From Dryomyza anilis (lineage: Eukaryota; Arthropoda; Insecta; Diptera; Dryomyzidae), in contig OX638130.1 of the NCBI GenBank assembly GCA_951804985.1, positions 122,835,593 through 122,899,592 of the forward strand: 64,000 nt of DNA. The letters are read 5' to 3'. Position numbers and translations under genes: made by a program. The notes under the pieces are model-generated. The model did no database searches and was not told the origin of the DNA. It saw only the letters and a list, made by a program, of their open reading frames with translations. Below, in pieces: positions 20,770 through 32,040 of the stretch; the first letter of the stretch is position 1, and each line of letters begins with the position of its first letter.

Positions 20770-21405
20770 ATTTCTTTGCGTGTATTGTACATTTTACGTA
20801 GTGTCTCGTCGTACTTCGTACTACTGCCTCGCTTGTATAATTGCATTAAACCCACTTCCATTAGACTGTTGCGTTCAATTATTTCCATGACAACCGCACC
20901 CAATGTTCGTGCTACAACTTCGCAACTCCGTGTTCAACCAACGAACGAACGAACGAACGACCGAATCTGCGAACAAGCGAACAAACGCACGAACAACGTA
21001 CGTCGTACAACGAACGAAGCGAAATAACGTCGTTCATACGATGTAGCCAATGTAATCGAGTTGCTGGAAAATTGTAAATTTTCGAAAATTATCGATAAAA
21101 GTACTACTTGTACTGTAAGGCATTTTGTTTAATTAAACTTGTTAAAGAAATTCACTTTACCTAGCAAACAGAATTTTAAATTTAAAGTGACTTTTTTATT
21201 ACTTTTATTTTATTATGGGTTTTTATTATAATATGCATTTTTTAATATTTAATTATGGAATGATAAATTGTTTTTTTGGTTTTATTCGAAAACAGTTTCT
21301 ATTTTTTTTTATTTTGGAAATTAATTTTCGATCGAAATTCAAATACTTTTGAAGAAAATCATTTTAATTTGTTACAAAAAAACGGATTGAAATCGTTGGA
21401 AATAC
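20770..21405. other. small GC-richer island with AACG microsatellite, then AT-rich DNA
   Basis: 20770-21060 has ACTTCGTACTACTGCC, an AACGAACGAACG tract at about 20938-20957 and repeated CGTACG/ACGT words. 21060-21405 is AT-rich with nothing recognised. Confidence 0.35.
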
Positions 21406-21627
21406 ACACCCAGAAAAAAAATCCCTCAAATCCCATTGAAATTGGTCAATAGGACAATCATTGATTTAATAGTATACAAAAAATAAATCTTTTCATAAAA
21501 ACTCAATGGCAATGTCATGGTATTTTCTAGTATTTAATGGTATTTTCCGATTAAAATAATAATTTATCCTATTGAATATTTTTAATACTAAAAAACTATT
21601 ATTTATATAGTATTTTTTTCTGGGTGT
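21406..21627. mobile_element. 222-bp MITE, copy 1
   Basis: Ends ACACCCAGAAAAAAAATCC and TAGTATTTTTTTCTGGGTGT form inverted repeats. Nearly the same sequence recurs at 22089-22311 in the same orientation (shared TTGGTCAATAGGACAAT, AACTCAATGGCAATGTCATG and TTTTCCGATTAAAATAATAA). No coding. I could not fix a target duplication. Confidence 0.85.
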
Positions 21628-22088
21628 ATTAATATTAAAAAACAAATTTTTGAAATGCTATATTCTATAGAATTCCGATTAAAAAAAACAGAATAAACAG
21701 TTTTTAATTTCAAAACTGATTTTTTATATTGTGTTGAAATTAATTTTTATATTAAATTAATTGTTTTACGTACTTAAATAATCCAACCTAATTGAAATTC
21801 TGCAATTGTAACTAAAAATGGTTACTATTCCATTAATTTCAGTCCACTAGACCACTTCTAGCTTCAAATATATTAATTACAGATCAACTAAATTACAAAT
21901 CAATTCATCAATAAATGAATTGAAACTATTTGAAAGCAATCTACTTTGAATTAGCTACAACCTTTTCTCTTCTGACTTTTCTGACGTCACCAACTACATT
22001 TTAAAAATCTCTAAATTTGGTATACAAAAATTATTTTATTTTCCATAATTTCTGATCGATGTAGCAAACACCAAAAACATATTAATCT

Positions 22089-22311
22089 GCACCCAGAAAA
22101 AAATTCCCTCAAATCCCATTAAAATTGGTCAATAGGACAATTATTGATTTAATAGTATACAAAAAATAACAAATTTCATATAAACTCAATGGCAATGTCA
22201 TGGTATTTTCTAGTATTTAATGGTATTTTCCGATTAAAATAATAATTTATCCTATTGAATACTTTTAATAGTAAAAAACTATTATTTATATAGTATTTTT
22301 TTCTGAGTGTG
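22089..22311. mobile_element. 222-bp MITE, copy 2
   Basis: Ends GCACCCAGAAAAAAATTCC and TTTTTTTCTGAGTGTG. High identity along its length to the copy at 21406-21627, which is 683 bp upstream and in the same orientation. The 461 bp between them is AT-rich with no recognised feature. An isolated ACCCAGAAAAAAATACC at about 44249 could be an orphan end. Confidence 0.85.
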
Positions 22312-22619
22312 TGGAAAGGCATTTCAAATACTTTTTCACAATAAAAAAATAGAGAACATTTTAAATTTAATAGGTTTTCATTGACTTGAACTATTTGTAA
22401 TAGAATTTTTAAAATTAAATATAAAATTCAAATATAATAAAATTCTAAATTCGAAACTCGAACTTAAAACACATCATGAGTGGCTAATCATATTTAAATT
22501 CATAAACGTGTTATATATTATAATAATAAAATTATTCAATACAACCCGAAATAAACCTGATGTCGTTAATTTCTAATTTTGTCTAATTCTAATTTAGTTT
22601 TTTGCACAATATTTCGGTT

Positions 22620-25600
22620 TTTATTTTTTCTTACAAATTTATATAAAATGAAATAAAAATCTATAAAATAAATTATAAACCCCTAGAATAAATAAAATCT
22701 ATATGCAAGAATAAATGTTATAATGTTATAAATCTCTAAAATTAATTAAAAACTTATTAAAATCTAAACTAAAAATTTAGAAATAAATTCAAAATCAATT
22801 AATAAATTAATAATCTTTAAACACTATATTAGAAATCTCTAAAATAAATTAAAAAATGAATAAATAATTGAAAAAAATCTTATAAGAATTTAGAAATTAA
22901 AGTAAATTAAAAATCTGCAAAATAAATTTAAAAAATCTCGAAAATAAATCAAAAATCTCGAAAATAAATCAAAAATATCGAAAAAAAAATAAAAAATCTC
23001 TAAAATTTATAAAAAATCTAAAAACATAATAAAAAATCTCGAAAATAAATAAAAAATCGCAAAAAAAAAATTTAAATCTAAAAATTTAGTTCAACATCTA
23101 TAAAATAATTTAAAAATCTGAAGATAAATGAAAAATCTAAAATAATCTATATCAGATCTAAAAAATCAGAAATCTATTAAATTAATAAACATTCCATAAA
23201 ATATATTTAAAATCTATAATTTAAATTAAACATTTAAATACAAAAATAAAAAATACTAAAAATAGTAAAAATCTCTAAAATAAATTAAAAAAATAAAGAA
23301 AAAAAAACTATAAAAGAGCTGTATGGTCAGCCAAAATTTATTTGTTTTTGTCAATTGTTGTTTTTTCAAGCCACAGTACATAGCTCTTGCATCTGGATAG
23401 ACCTTGAACCCGTAAAAACAATATTTTTGCAATAACTCTATTTATTGTTATTAAACATAAAAAATATCAAAAAAATAATGCAAAAAAAATATTTAAAAAA
23501 TAGTTTAAAATCTCTAAAGTTCAATTAAAAATCTCTAAAAATGTTCAATAAATATTAAATGAATTCAAATCATTAAAACAAAATAAAAATCTCTTATTAA
23601 AAATCTATAAAATATAAAAATCGGTAAACTATAAAAAATCTCTAAAATATAAAAATGTCTAAAATATAAAAATCTTTAGAATATAAAAATCTCTAAAATG
23701 TAAAAATCTATAAAATATACAAAAATAATAATAGTTTGGCACTACAGTTCTATAAGAACTTAGGCCGAGCTCTCTCACCATTTTGAGCTGTGCGTGTTAT
23801 ATTTGTACTCAACGTGGTGGAACTTACAGTTTATTGCCGAATCCGAACGGCGGGTGAGAGCTTTTCATAGGCAATGCTTTTACTCTCGGAGGTTTGCCAT
23901 TTACTGCCGAGAGGTAGTGCGGTATAGAAAAATGTTTCTATGAAAAGATGTTGTTAGTCCCAGTCCAGGCTTGAACCGGGGACCTTTCGGCTTTCAGTCC
24001 AACGCACTTACCACTGAGCTACCGCGGCTAAAACAAAATCTCTAAAATATAAAAATCTCTAAAATATAAAAATGTCTAAAATATGAAAAACTCCAAAATA
24101 CAAAATTCCCTAATATATAAAATTCTGTAAAATATAAAAATCTCTAAAATATAAAAATATCTAAAACATAAAAATGTCTAAAATATAAAAATCTGTAATA
24201 TATAAAAATCTCTAAAATATAAAAATGTCTAAAAAATAAAAATCTCTAAAATATAAAAATCTGTAATATAAAAAATCTCTAAAATATAAAAATCTCTGAA
24301 ATATAAAAATGTGTAATATATAAAAATCTGCGATCTATAAAAATCTCTTAAATATAAAAATGCCTAAAATATAAAAATATCAAAAATATAAAAATCTGTA
24401 ATATATAAAAAATCTCTAAAATATAAAAATCTCTAAAATATAAAAATCTCTAAAATATAAAAATCTCTAAAATATAAAAATTTCTAAAATATAAAAATCT
24501 GTAATATATAAACAATCTCTAAAATATAAAAATGCCTAAAATATAAAAATATCTAAAATATAAAAATCTCTAAAATATATAAATGTCTACAATATAAAAA
24601 TCTGTAATATATAAAAAATCTTTAAAATATAAAAACCTCTAAAATATAAAAATCTATAATATATAAAAATCTCTAAAATATAAAAATCTCTAAAATATAA
24701 AAATCTCTAAAATATAAAAATCTTTAAAATATAAAAATCTCTAAAATATGAAAATCACCAAAATTCAAAAATCCCTAATATATAAATTTCTAAAATATAA
24801 AAATCTGTAATATATAAACAATCTCTAAAATATAAAAATGCCTAAAATATAAAAATATCTAAAATATAAAAATCTCTAAAATATATAAATGTCTAAAATA
24901 TAAAAATCTGTAATATATAAAAAATCTTTAAAATATAAAAACCTCTAAAATATAAAAATCTATAATATATAAAAATCTCTAAAATATAAAAACCTCTAAA
25001 ATATATAAATCTATAATATATAAAAATCTCTAAAATATAAAAATCTCTAAAATATGAAAATTACCAAAATTCAAAAATCCCTGATATATAAAATTTTTTA
25101 AAATATAAAAAACCTCTAAAATATAAAAATCTCTAAAATATAAAAATGTCTAAAATATAAAAATCTTTAAAATCTAAAAATATCGAAAATGTAAACATCT
25201 CTAAAATCTAAAAAATCTCTAAAATATGAAAATTTCCAAATACAAAAATCTCTAATATATAAAAATCGGTAAATTATAACAATTTTCAAAATAAAAACAA
25301 TCTCTAATATATTAAAATATGTAAAATATAAAAAAATCTCTAATGTATAAGAAATCTTTGAAATATAAAAAATCTCTAAAATATAAAAATATCTAAAATA
25401 TATAAAAATCTCTAAAATACAAAAATCTCTTAATTATACAAATCTTTTAAAAATAAAAATCTCTTTTTTTTAAATATAAATCTTATTAAATATAAAATTC
25501 TGTAAATTATAAAAAATCCCTAAAATATAAAAATGTCTAAAATATATAAATTTTTAAAATCTAAAATATCTATAAAATGTAAAAATCTCTAAAATCTAAA

Positions 25601-25850
25601 AAATCTCTAAAACATTAAAACCTTTAAAATATATATTTTTTTTAAATATAAAAATCTCTAATATATAAAAATCTCTAAAATATTAAAATCTCTAAAAATG
25701 AAAATCTCCAAAATATAAAAGAAATCTCTAATTAAAAAAACTGTAAAATATGTAAAAATCTCTAAAACAAAAAACAATTTCTAATACAAAAATCTCTAAA
25801 ATAAAATAAAAATAAGTAAAAAATAATATATATAAAAAGTAAATATAAAA
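22620..25850 (+). repeat. 3.2-kb array of a 17-bp unit, TCTCTAAAATATAAAAA
   Basis: The left third is diverged (AAATCTCGAAAATAAATCA types); from about 23590 the unit TCTCTAAAATATAAAAA dominates with variants at the second to fourth bases (TGTC, TGCC, TATC). A segment from 24481 and another from 24787 are nearly identical for about 200 bp, an offset of 306 bp, exactly 18 x 17, showing a higher-order unit. The array is interrupted by a SINE at 23728-24029. A non-repeat patch lies near 23310-23420. Outlier blocks of similar units occur at 20455, 27340, 29210 and 30490. Confidence 0.92.
23728..24029 (-). mobile_element. tRNA-Phe-derived SINE, copy 2
   Basis: Inserted in the 17-bp array. Minus-strand head: A box TAGCTCAGTGG (plus coordinates 24011-24021), intact GTGCGTTGGACTGAAAG including a GAA anticodon position, then GGTCCCCGGTTCAAGCC with the B box at 23968-23977. 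The head therefore resembles tRNA-Phe(GAA). The body matches copy 1 (7528-7825) throughout, and the element ends in an ATTATTATT tail. Because the insertion site is an array of AAAATATA words, the target duplication cannot be separated from the repeat. Confidence 0.92.
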
Positions 25851-26449
25851 TCAATAAAAATATAGTTTTTGTAATTCGATTACAACTATCATTTTCCCTG
25901 AGTACACTTTGGTGCTTTGTTCGCTTTTACAATGCCACAACATCATTTACTACTGACATTTATTTCTCTGAATGCGTTTCAATTACAATTTATTCTGATT
26001 AAAACGTAATTTCCATTAGATTTTATTTCTATTTCTTGTATTACTTTACCACTCTTTGAAACTCTTTACTCCCTATCTCTTTTTTCCACTTTGCCTGTGT
26101 TTGTGTTAATTTCGTAACGCATACATTTACATATATTAGTCCCGGCCAAGAAGTGTGGGTCTGTGGAAATCCTTTTTATTACAACGCAGCCCCTAATGAT
26201 CACGGCACAAAAGGTGTAGCAATGCAGACGATACACTCTACACCTTACACTCTACAAGCAGTCGCATAAACTAACAATTAACCCAAGTAGCCACGCTAAA
26301 AGTCAGCGTACAATTAGCCATATTGTAATACATATGGCGACTGACTATTCTAAAAGCTGCTATAATTTTTGAGCAGCAAAATGTAGGGTGTAAATTGTTG
26401 CATAAAATAAAAATGGAAAAAGGGGGAAAGCGAAAAAGAAATCAAAGCT
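25851..26449. other. unique non-coding DNA
   Basis: Past the array the sequence becomes mixed in composition, with CGCAGCCCCTAATGATCACGG near 26187. No open frame or repeat recognised. Confidence 0.4.
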
Positions 26450-27120
26450 TGCGTTAAATTACACACAAATTAGAATATATTGAGCTATAAAAGACATTTT
26501 TATTAGTTCTCAATTCTAGCTGCGTCCTATGTTCCATGGGGCTTTGGCGCGTCACACGCAATGGAGATGGACAAACAGACAGACAGACAGACAGACACAA
26601 TAACTGTGGCCATTGTAATGACTCACGTACTGCCCAAGACATTGCGCCACATGTGTGCTTCATCAATTTTAATACAGCGTCCACCCCCGGTACATCCCTC
26701 GTTTTTGGTTTTGAACGCACAACACTTCCGGCGGGACCGTTCTTTCCTGTGCATTTCAATTCACCTCCTTCATGTGGACGCTGTCTGTGCTGCCACCTGT
26801 GGTGGGAATGCAAAGCAATGGCATTTATTTAGTTGCCACACTTTGGCTTTTATTGCTGGTTGTTTGTGTCAGTCGGATAGGACAGATAACTAAAGCGACA
26901 GCACCATGGCGTACAAAGTGTTTTTCGAATGATGTCCCCAGCACTTTGTAATAAATGAGTTATTTTTTTAGTGCCTATACCGCTTGCAATATATACGGCT
27001 GACCATTCCAATCAAGCAGCGGACATGTCACATACGTATCACGGGGTCAGGGTGCCTCTAATGTTGCGCTGCGGCACACAATGTGGCTAATTTTAATTCA
27101 TTGTTTTCTCACCACAGGAG
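26450..27120. other. GC-richer island with CAGA microsatellite
   Basis: A CAGACAGACAGACAGACA tract lies at 26575-26597 next to TGGCGCGTCACACGCAATGG. Frames of 98-119 codons are open on both strands over the same bases (26454-26893), which argues against any one being a gene. CCGGCGGGACCG-type words and the composition contrast make it a candidate conserved non-coding element. Confidence 0.35.
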
Positions 27121-27519
27121 GGGGTTATGTTATACAAAAAAAAAAAACTTAAATTTAATGAATCTCAACATCAATATATTGAATTTGTCATCCATGACAT
27201 ACCATTTTCATCATTTTCGATCATTAAATTAAAAACGTATTTTTTTAGATATGGTTCTTCAATTTTAAGTTTATAAATAAAAATGTCTCCATTTACTCAT
27301 TTATGTATTTAATATTCCTATGAGAGTTATATTATATTTAATAAAAAAAATAAAAAATCTATAAAATGAATTAGAAATCTTTACAAAAAATCTGAAATAC
27401 TTTATAAATCTCTATAGAAATATGAATGTCAAACAAATATATATAAATTCAAGGAACAAAATATAAAATTTAGAAAATAAATTAAAAACCTCAGGTATAC
27501 ATTTAAAATCCCTAATATA
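27121..27519. other. AT-rich DNA with a few TCTATAAAATGAATTA units
   Basis: Featureless except for short repeat units around 27340-27500 resembling the 17-bp family. Confidence 0.45.
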
Positions 27520-28280
27520 TCGTCACTGTCATGCCAAAGAGGCGACTGTGAATTTTTAAAAATGTTGGGAAATCGAATTTTAAAGTTTGAAGTGCTTCAA
27601 AATTAGTATTTTTTTTTCAATTGTTTTTGTTATTTTGGTTTATTCAGCTATTATTATAACGTATACCTATAAAAATAACGTATATTGGTTATTTGCTGGA
27701 AAAATGTTTGTCAAAGTATTTTAAATAATGATGCCAATCGATAGGTGCTTTAAAAACAAATAATGAATGCTTCCACATCGCTATTTTATCTTGCATCTAT
27801 AAAGAGTTATAGCAAAAAAACGAAGAAATTGGAAAATTGAAAATCTTGTCAGGCTAAAAGGGCGAATCTTTTTGTTCTTTTGCTATAACTCTTTATTGGT
27901 ATGAGATAAAATAGTGGTGTTAAGGTATTTATTGTTCGTTTGGCATCATTATTTAAAATACTTTGCCAAACATATGTCTTGGAAATGATAAAAATTAAAA
28001 AAATATTTTAAAATAATGATGATGATGATAGGTGCTTTAAAAACAAACAATTAATGCCTTTAAACTACTAATTTATCATATACCAATAATAAATTATTGC
28101 AAAAAAACGAAAATATTCGCCCTACTGACATGACAACATTTTATTTTTTCAAATTCGCCCATTTGGTTTTAAATTATGTGGCTAGAAATATCCAAAAAAA
28201 ACACGATTTTGGCACAATATACTTAAGGAAAAACAACATTAAAAAATGTAAAAAAAAACGCAAAAGTCAAAAATTGAATA
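27520..28280. mobile_element. TIR element with internal hairpins (copy 3), right end truncated
   Basis: Left end TCGTCACTGTCATGCC, preceded by TA, matches copies 1 and 2. The interior has GATGCCAATCGATAGGTGC and AGGCTAAAAGGGCGAATC, part of internal hairpins. The right part (28131-28280) is the inverse of the left part of copy 1 (TTTACATTTTT, CTTAAGTATATTGTGCCA in inverse), so the element is in opposite orientation to copy 1. Its expected terminal TCGTCAC repeat at the right is missing, stopping after the GTCAAAAATTG region. Confidence 0.8.
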
Positions 28281-28318
28281 ATCACTTTAAATTTATTAAA
28301 TACAAATAAAAGCTGTAT

Positions 28319-28958
28319 GGGCCATTCTACACCAAATCGACCAGCGGTTGGAAGTCACCTTCTTCGATTTCAACTGATTTCAACTGATAAAGGGTATCGA
28401 GACATGCACTAAACAATTTTTTTTATTTTTTCCGACCACTACTTCCAGAGATACAGTGGCTCAAAGTTGGAAAAAAGTGGCAAAAATCACTTTTGTACTG
28501 TTGTTCATATTTAAATATCTCTTGAACTAGAAATGCTAGGAACTCCGTTAATGACTCGTTTTAAAGCTAATAGAACAGGCTTTTAGAAAAATTAAGTTGT
28601 AATTTCCAAACGGTAACATATGGCCCGTGGTCATTATCCTTGCACTTCAAAATTGTGGTCCTTAAAAAGGACCCTTTTTAAAATTCTGAAAAAAATCCTA
28701 AATTTTCGTCAATTTATTGTTAATGTTCATGCAAAATTTTAAGATGGTATTTTGATAGCATCATATTTTAAAAAATAATTTTCTAAATTTTATCAATATT
28801 TTTTGTATTAAAATAAAATATATTTTTTTGGCACTTTTTTTCCAAAATGGTTTAGTGCATGTCTCGATACCCTTTATCAGTTGCCAAAAGTTCATTAAGA
28901 TCGAAAAGGTAAAATCTCAAATTTGACTTTTTTTGGTCGATTTGGTGTGGAATGGCCC
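28319..28958. mobile_element. 640-bp TIR element with GTAT target duplication
   Basis: Ends GGGCCATTCTACACCAAATC + GACCA and TGGTC + GATTTGGTGTGGAATGGCCC are 25-bp inverted repeats with one mismatch, directly flanked by GTAT on both sides (28315-28318 and 28959-28962). A subterminal pair, AAGGGTATCGAGACATGCAC and GTGCATGTCTCGATACCCTT, extends the inverted repeat inward. No transposase. A decayed relative is at 44841-45575. Confidence 0.85.
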
Positions 28959-28962
28959 GTAT

Positions 28963-29349
28963 ACGACTTGATATAGCGCTACCATTTTCATATTCATATT
29001 AAGTGATGTCTCAGCTATGAAGTACATCCAACTTTTTTCAAACGTTCGACCAAAAAATTGATATGCACTCGCTTTTCAAATAAAACCGAAATGATCCAGA
29101 AAAACTGAGATACATTTCTATCTTATTTTTTAGCCTACTTTAAAAATATATAGGATTTTCTCGTGTGTGCAGTCAAAAGTTGAATTTTATCGTATGGTGT
29201 AATAAAGATTAAAAATTAGTAAAATAAATGAAAAAAAAAAAACCTTATATAAAATTAAAAAACTGTCAAATAAAATTAAAAACTCTAAAATATGTGAAAA
29301 GTCACAAACATTGAAAATAAAAAAATAGTATTAAAAATCGAAAAAAAAA
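28963..29349. other. AT-rich non-coding DNA
   Basis: Nothing recognised; a short block of AAATAAAATTAAAAACTC-type units at 29210-29330 resembles the 17-bp family. Confidence 0.45.
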
Positions 29350-30784
29350 AAAAAAATGACACGATTTTTTTTGGAAATTTACGATTTTAGGTGTTTCAAA
29401 ATATTCGAGAATAGAATGTATATATTTTTTTATTTAAGGGTTAAAGTCTCTTCAATAAATAAAACATCTATGAATACACGCTGCGAAAAAAGGGCTCTCC
29501 CAAACATAATTTTGCAGGCATTACATATATCTTTGGAGCTTTATGCAAACAAAAGTATTATTTCATTTTCAAACATTTCTATAATAACAGCCAAACATAT
29601 TTTTGTTTTCGTTCAAACATATTTATGTTCAGAAAGAATAATTTTCGGCGTTCTTGCAAACATATATATGTTTGAATGTGAAAAACATTTTATTTACATG
29701 TAAACATATTTATGTTTACATTTAATTTTAATGTAAAAATAGTAAATTTAGTGCTAATATCTTTTTTACACAATATTCGTTTTTTCCCTTTTTTAAAACT
29801 AAATTTTATTATTATATTTTATAATTAGAAACTTAAACTTTTATTTTTTTTATTACACATATTTTATTTATACTTAATAATTTCATTTCCATCTATTGTT
29901 CCTATTTTGAGTTCAGTGAATTACGTATAAATTGGATATTTCACAAGCAGCCACTATCTGGTATTAACAGTAATTGGCGGTACTTAAACAAATTCATCCA
30001 CCAAAAAGAACTTTTGAACTATATGAAAAGTATTAATGTGAGTGTTACTGAGTGCTAAAAGTAGGCAGCGTTGTTATTTAATTGTGACTTCGTAATGTCA
30101 AACATACATATAATCAAAATAATGCTATTATTTTTAAATTCGTTGTCACCCAGTAACAATCACTAATAACCAAATACATATAATTCAAAGACTCTTTTAT
30201 TGACGTTGGGTGTGTTAAATAGCAGAAATATCAAACATACGTATATTAATATCTGCTGAAAAATATATATTTCTAAAGAAACATTAATATAGTAAATTCA
30301 TGTAATTCCGCGATTAAAGCAACTTATGTTTAAATATCGTATAATAATATTTCAATCTGAACAAAATAATAATACAATTCAATTATAATGTAATTAGATA
30401 TTAATCCCAATATTTATATGGTGATTTCGAATTACGTTATAATTACATTCGAGCATATTCAAACAAATCTTTTCTATCCGTGTACACATTATAAATAAAT
30501 ATAAAATAAAAATTTTAAAACTAACTAATAACTTATAGAATAAATTAAAAAAATCTATAAAAAATTAAAAATATAAAAATCTATAAAATATTTTTATTCA
30601 AGACAATCAATGTTTCGAAAAACAAAACCAAATGACACTACTGTCGCTGAAGTTGCAACAAGTGAGTGCAGTGAGTGATAAGAAGAACATTGCAAACAAC
30701 AACAAATATGCCGCTCGGCGTTCGATGGCAGCAATGTTGTTGTCGGTATTTATGTGTTTATTAAAATTACAACAACTATTATTT
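29350..30784. repeat. AT-rich DNA with recurring AAACATAT(T)TATGTT palindromes
   Basis: Around 29510-29720 the words CAAACATATTTATGTT, CAAACATATATATGTTTG and AAACATATTTATGTTTA recur at short spacing, and related AAACATACATATAA words occur at 30111 and 30230. The motif is palindromic. From 29880 to 30480 there is otherwise unique AT-rich sequence; 30490-30600 has 17-bp-family outliers. Confidence 0.45.
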
Positions 30785-31040
30785 CGTCGTTGTAGAACGA
30801 AAAGTCACCAAATATATTTTTATGAAAAACTTAAATTTCGAGTTTGTTGATTAATATTATAAAAAGTAATTGATGCATTTTTACAGAAGAAATATCTGTT
30901 GATAGATTTACATTTTTTTATCATGTGGTAAATACAATTGAGATCACCGATTAAAAAGTAACAGATATATAAAGATTTTTGTAAATGAATATTTGGCATT
31001 TTGAAAATGTATTTGGTTACTTTTCGTTCTACAACGACGA
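30785..31040. mobile_element. 256-bp short element with 32-bp TIRs
   Basis: CGTCGTTGTAGAACGAAAAG + TCACCAAATATA at the left pairs with TATTTGGTTA + CTTTTCGTTCTACAACGACG at the right, with about 190 bp of AT-rich DNA between. No target duplication is obvious. MITE is the simplest call. Confidence 0.65.
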
Positions 31041-32040
31041 GTTAAAAAAAAAATGTTAAAAAAATGTTTGTATCACAAAAACAAATAATTAAAAAACTTA
31101 ATATAAAATATTATATGATTTTCTTAAATCTTTTGAATTTTTTCTATATTTCAATATTAATGAAAATTCTGTAGATTAAGAATGATAAAAAAAATGTAAA
31201 ATGCAGTGTATTTTATTTCAGCGTTTATTTATTGCACACCATTAGATACTTCTCACTACAACTACGTCTTGTTTGTGTTTTCTGTTGACATTACTTGTGT
31301 TTGTTGTTCATTTGATTTTCAAGTATAGAGTCGTCGACAGTAAATGTTTTGAAATGAAATTCTTGAAGTGGATTTCATATGCTGATGTCTAATACATATG
31401 GCATTCGGTGGACCTAGAGCCTGACAAATTAGTGTTTTTAATTAGAATAAAAATCCGAAAATTAAATTAAAATCTGTGAAAAAAATAAATTAAATACAAT
31501 TTTTTGAATCTACAAATGATCTTTGTTTAGTTTATTTTGTAAATTAGATTCTTTGTTTTTAATATTGTATAAATTATTAATAAAAAAAAATGATTCATAG
31601 AAAAAAATCAAACTATAAATAAAATGAATACAATTTTTATGGTTTTTAAATTTTTTTTTAGAGTTTGGTGTTTTTTTTTAAATATCATTTTTTAAAACTT
31701 AAAATTTTTTTTTATAAAAAAGTGTTAGTAAAATTAGTTTCATTAATATATTTTTTCATTTTTAGCACTCATAAAATTATTGCTCATTTCATATCATTGT
31801 TGTTTTCGAATCATCAATATTATAAATTATTCTTTATTACCATGAATACTGTTTTGAAAAAACGAAATTCTTCAATATAATGAAGTTCCTTTTTGCTGTG
31901 TACACAAAAAACGTATCTCTAGTTAGATAATTGTTTTACTCGAGCATTCTTGCCGCGGCAGGAAATTTGAAAATAAAAAAAGTATTTATTTTCAGTGATT
32001 TTATTTTAGTGAATTTCTGGTTATTTTATTGGCATTTCTC
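31041..32040. other. AT-rich non-coding DNA
   Basis: Mostly A/T runs. GTCGTCGACAG near 31330 and the segment 31240-31420 are slightly GC-richer. No gene recognised; the short frame at 31665-31880 is Phe/Lys-rich chance. Confidence 0.5.

Noticed and set aside
26454..26893. Overlapping frames of 98-119 codons
   Set aside because: Open on both strands over the same GC-richer DNA with a CAGA tract; none has a recognisable domain or splice signal.
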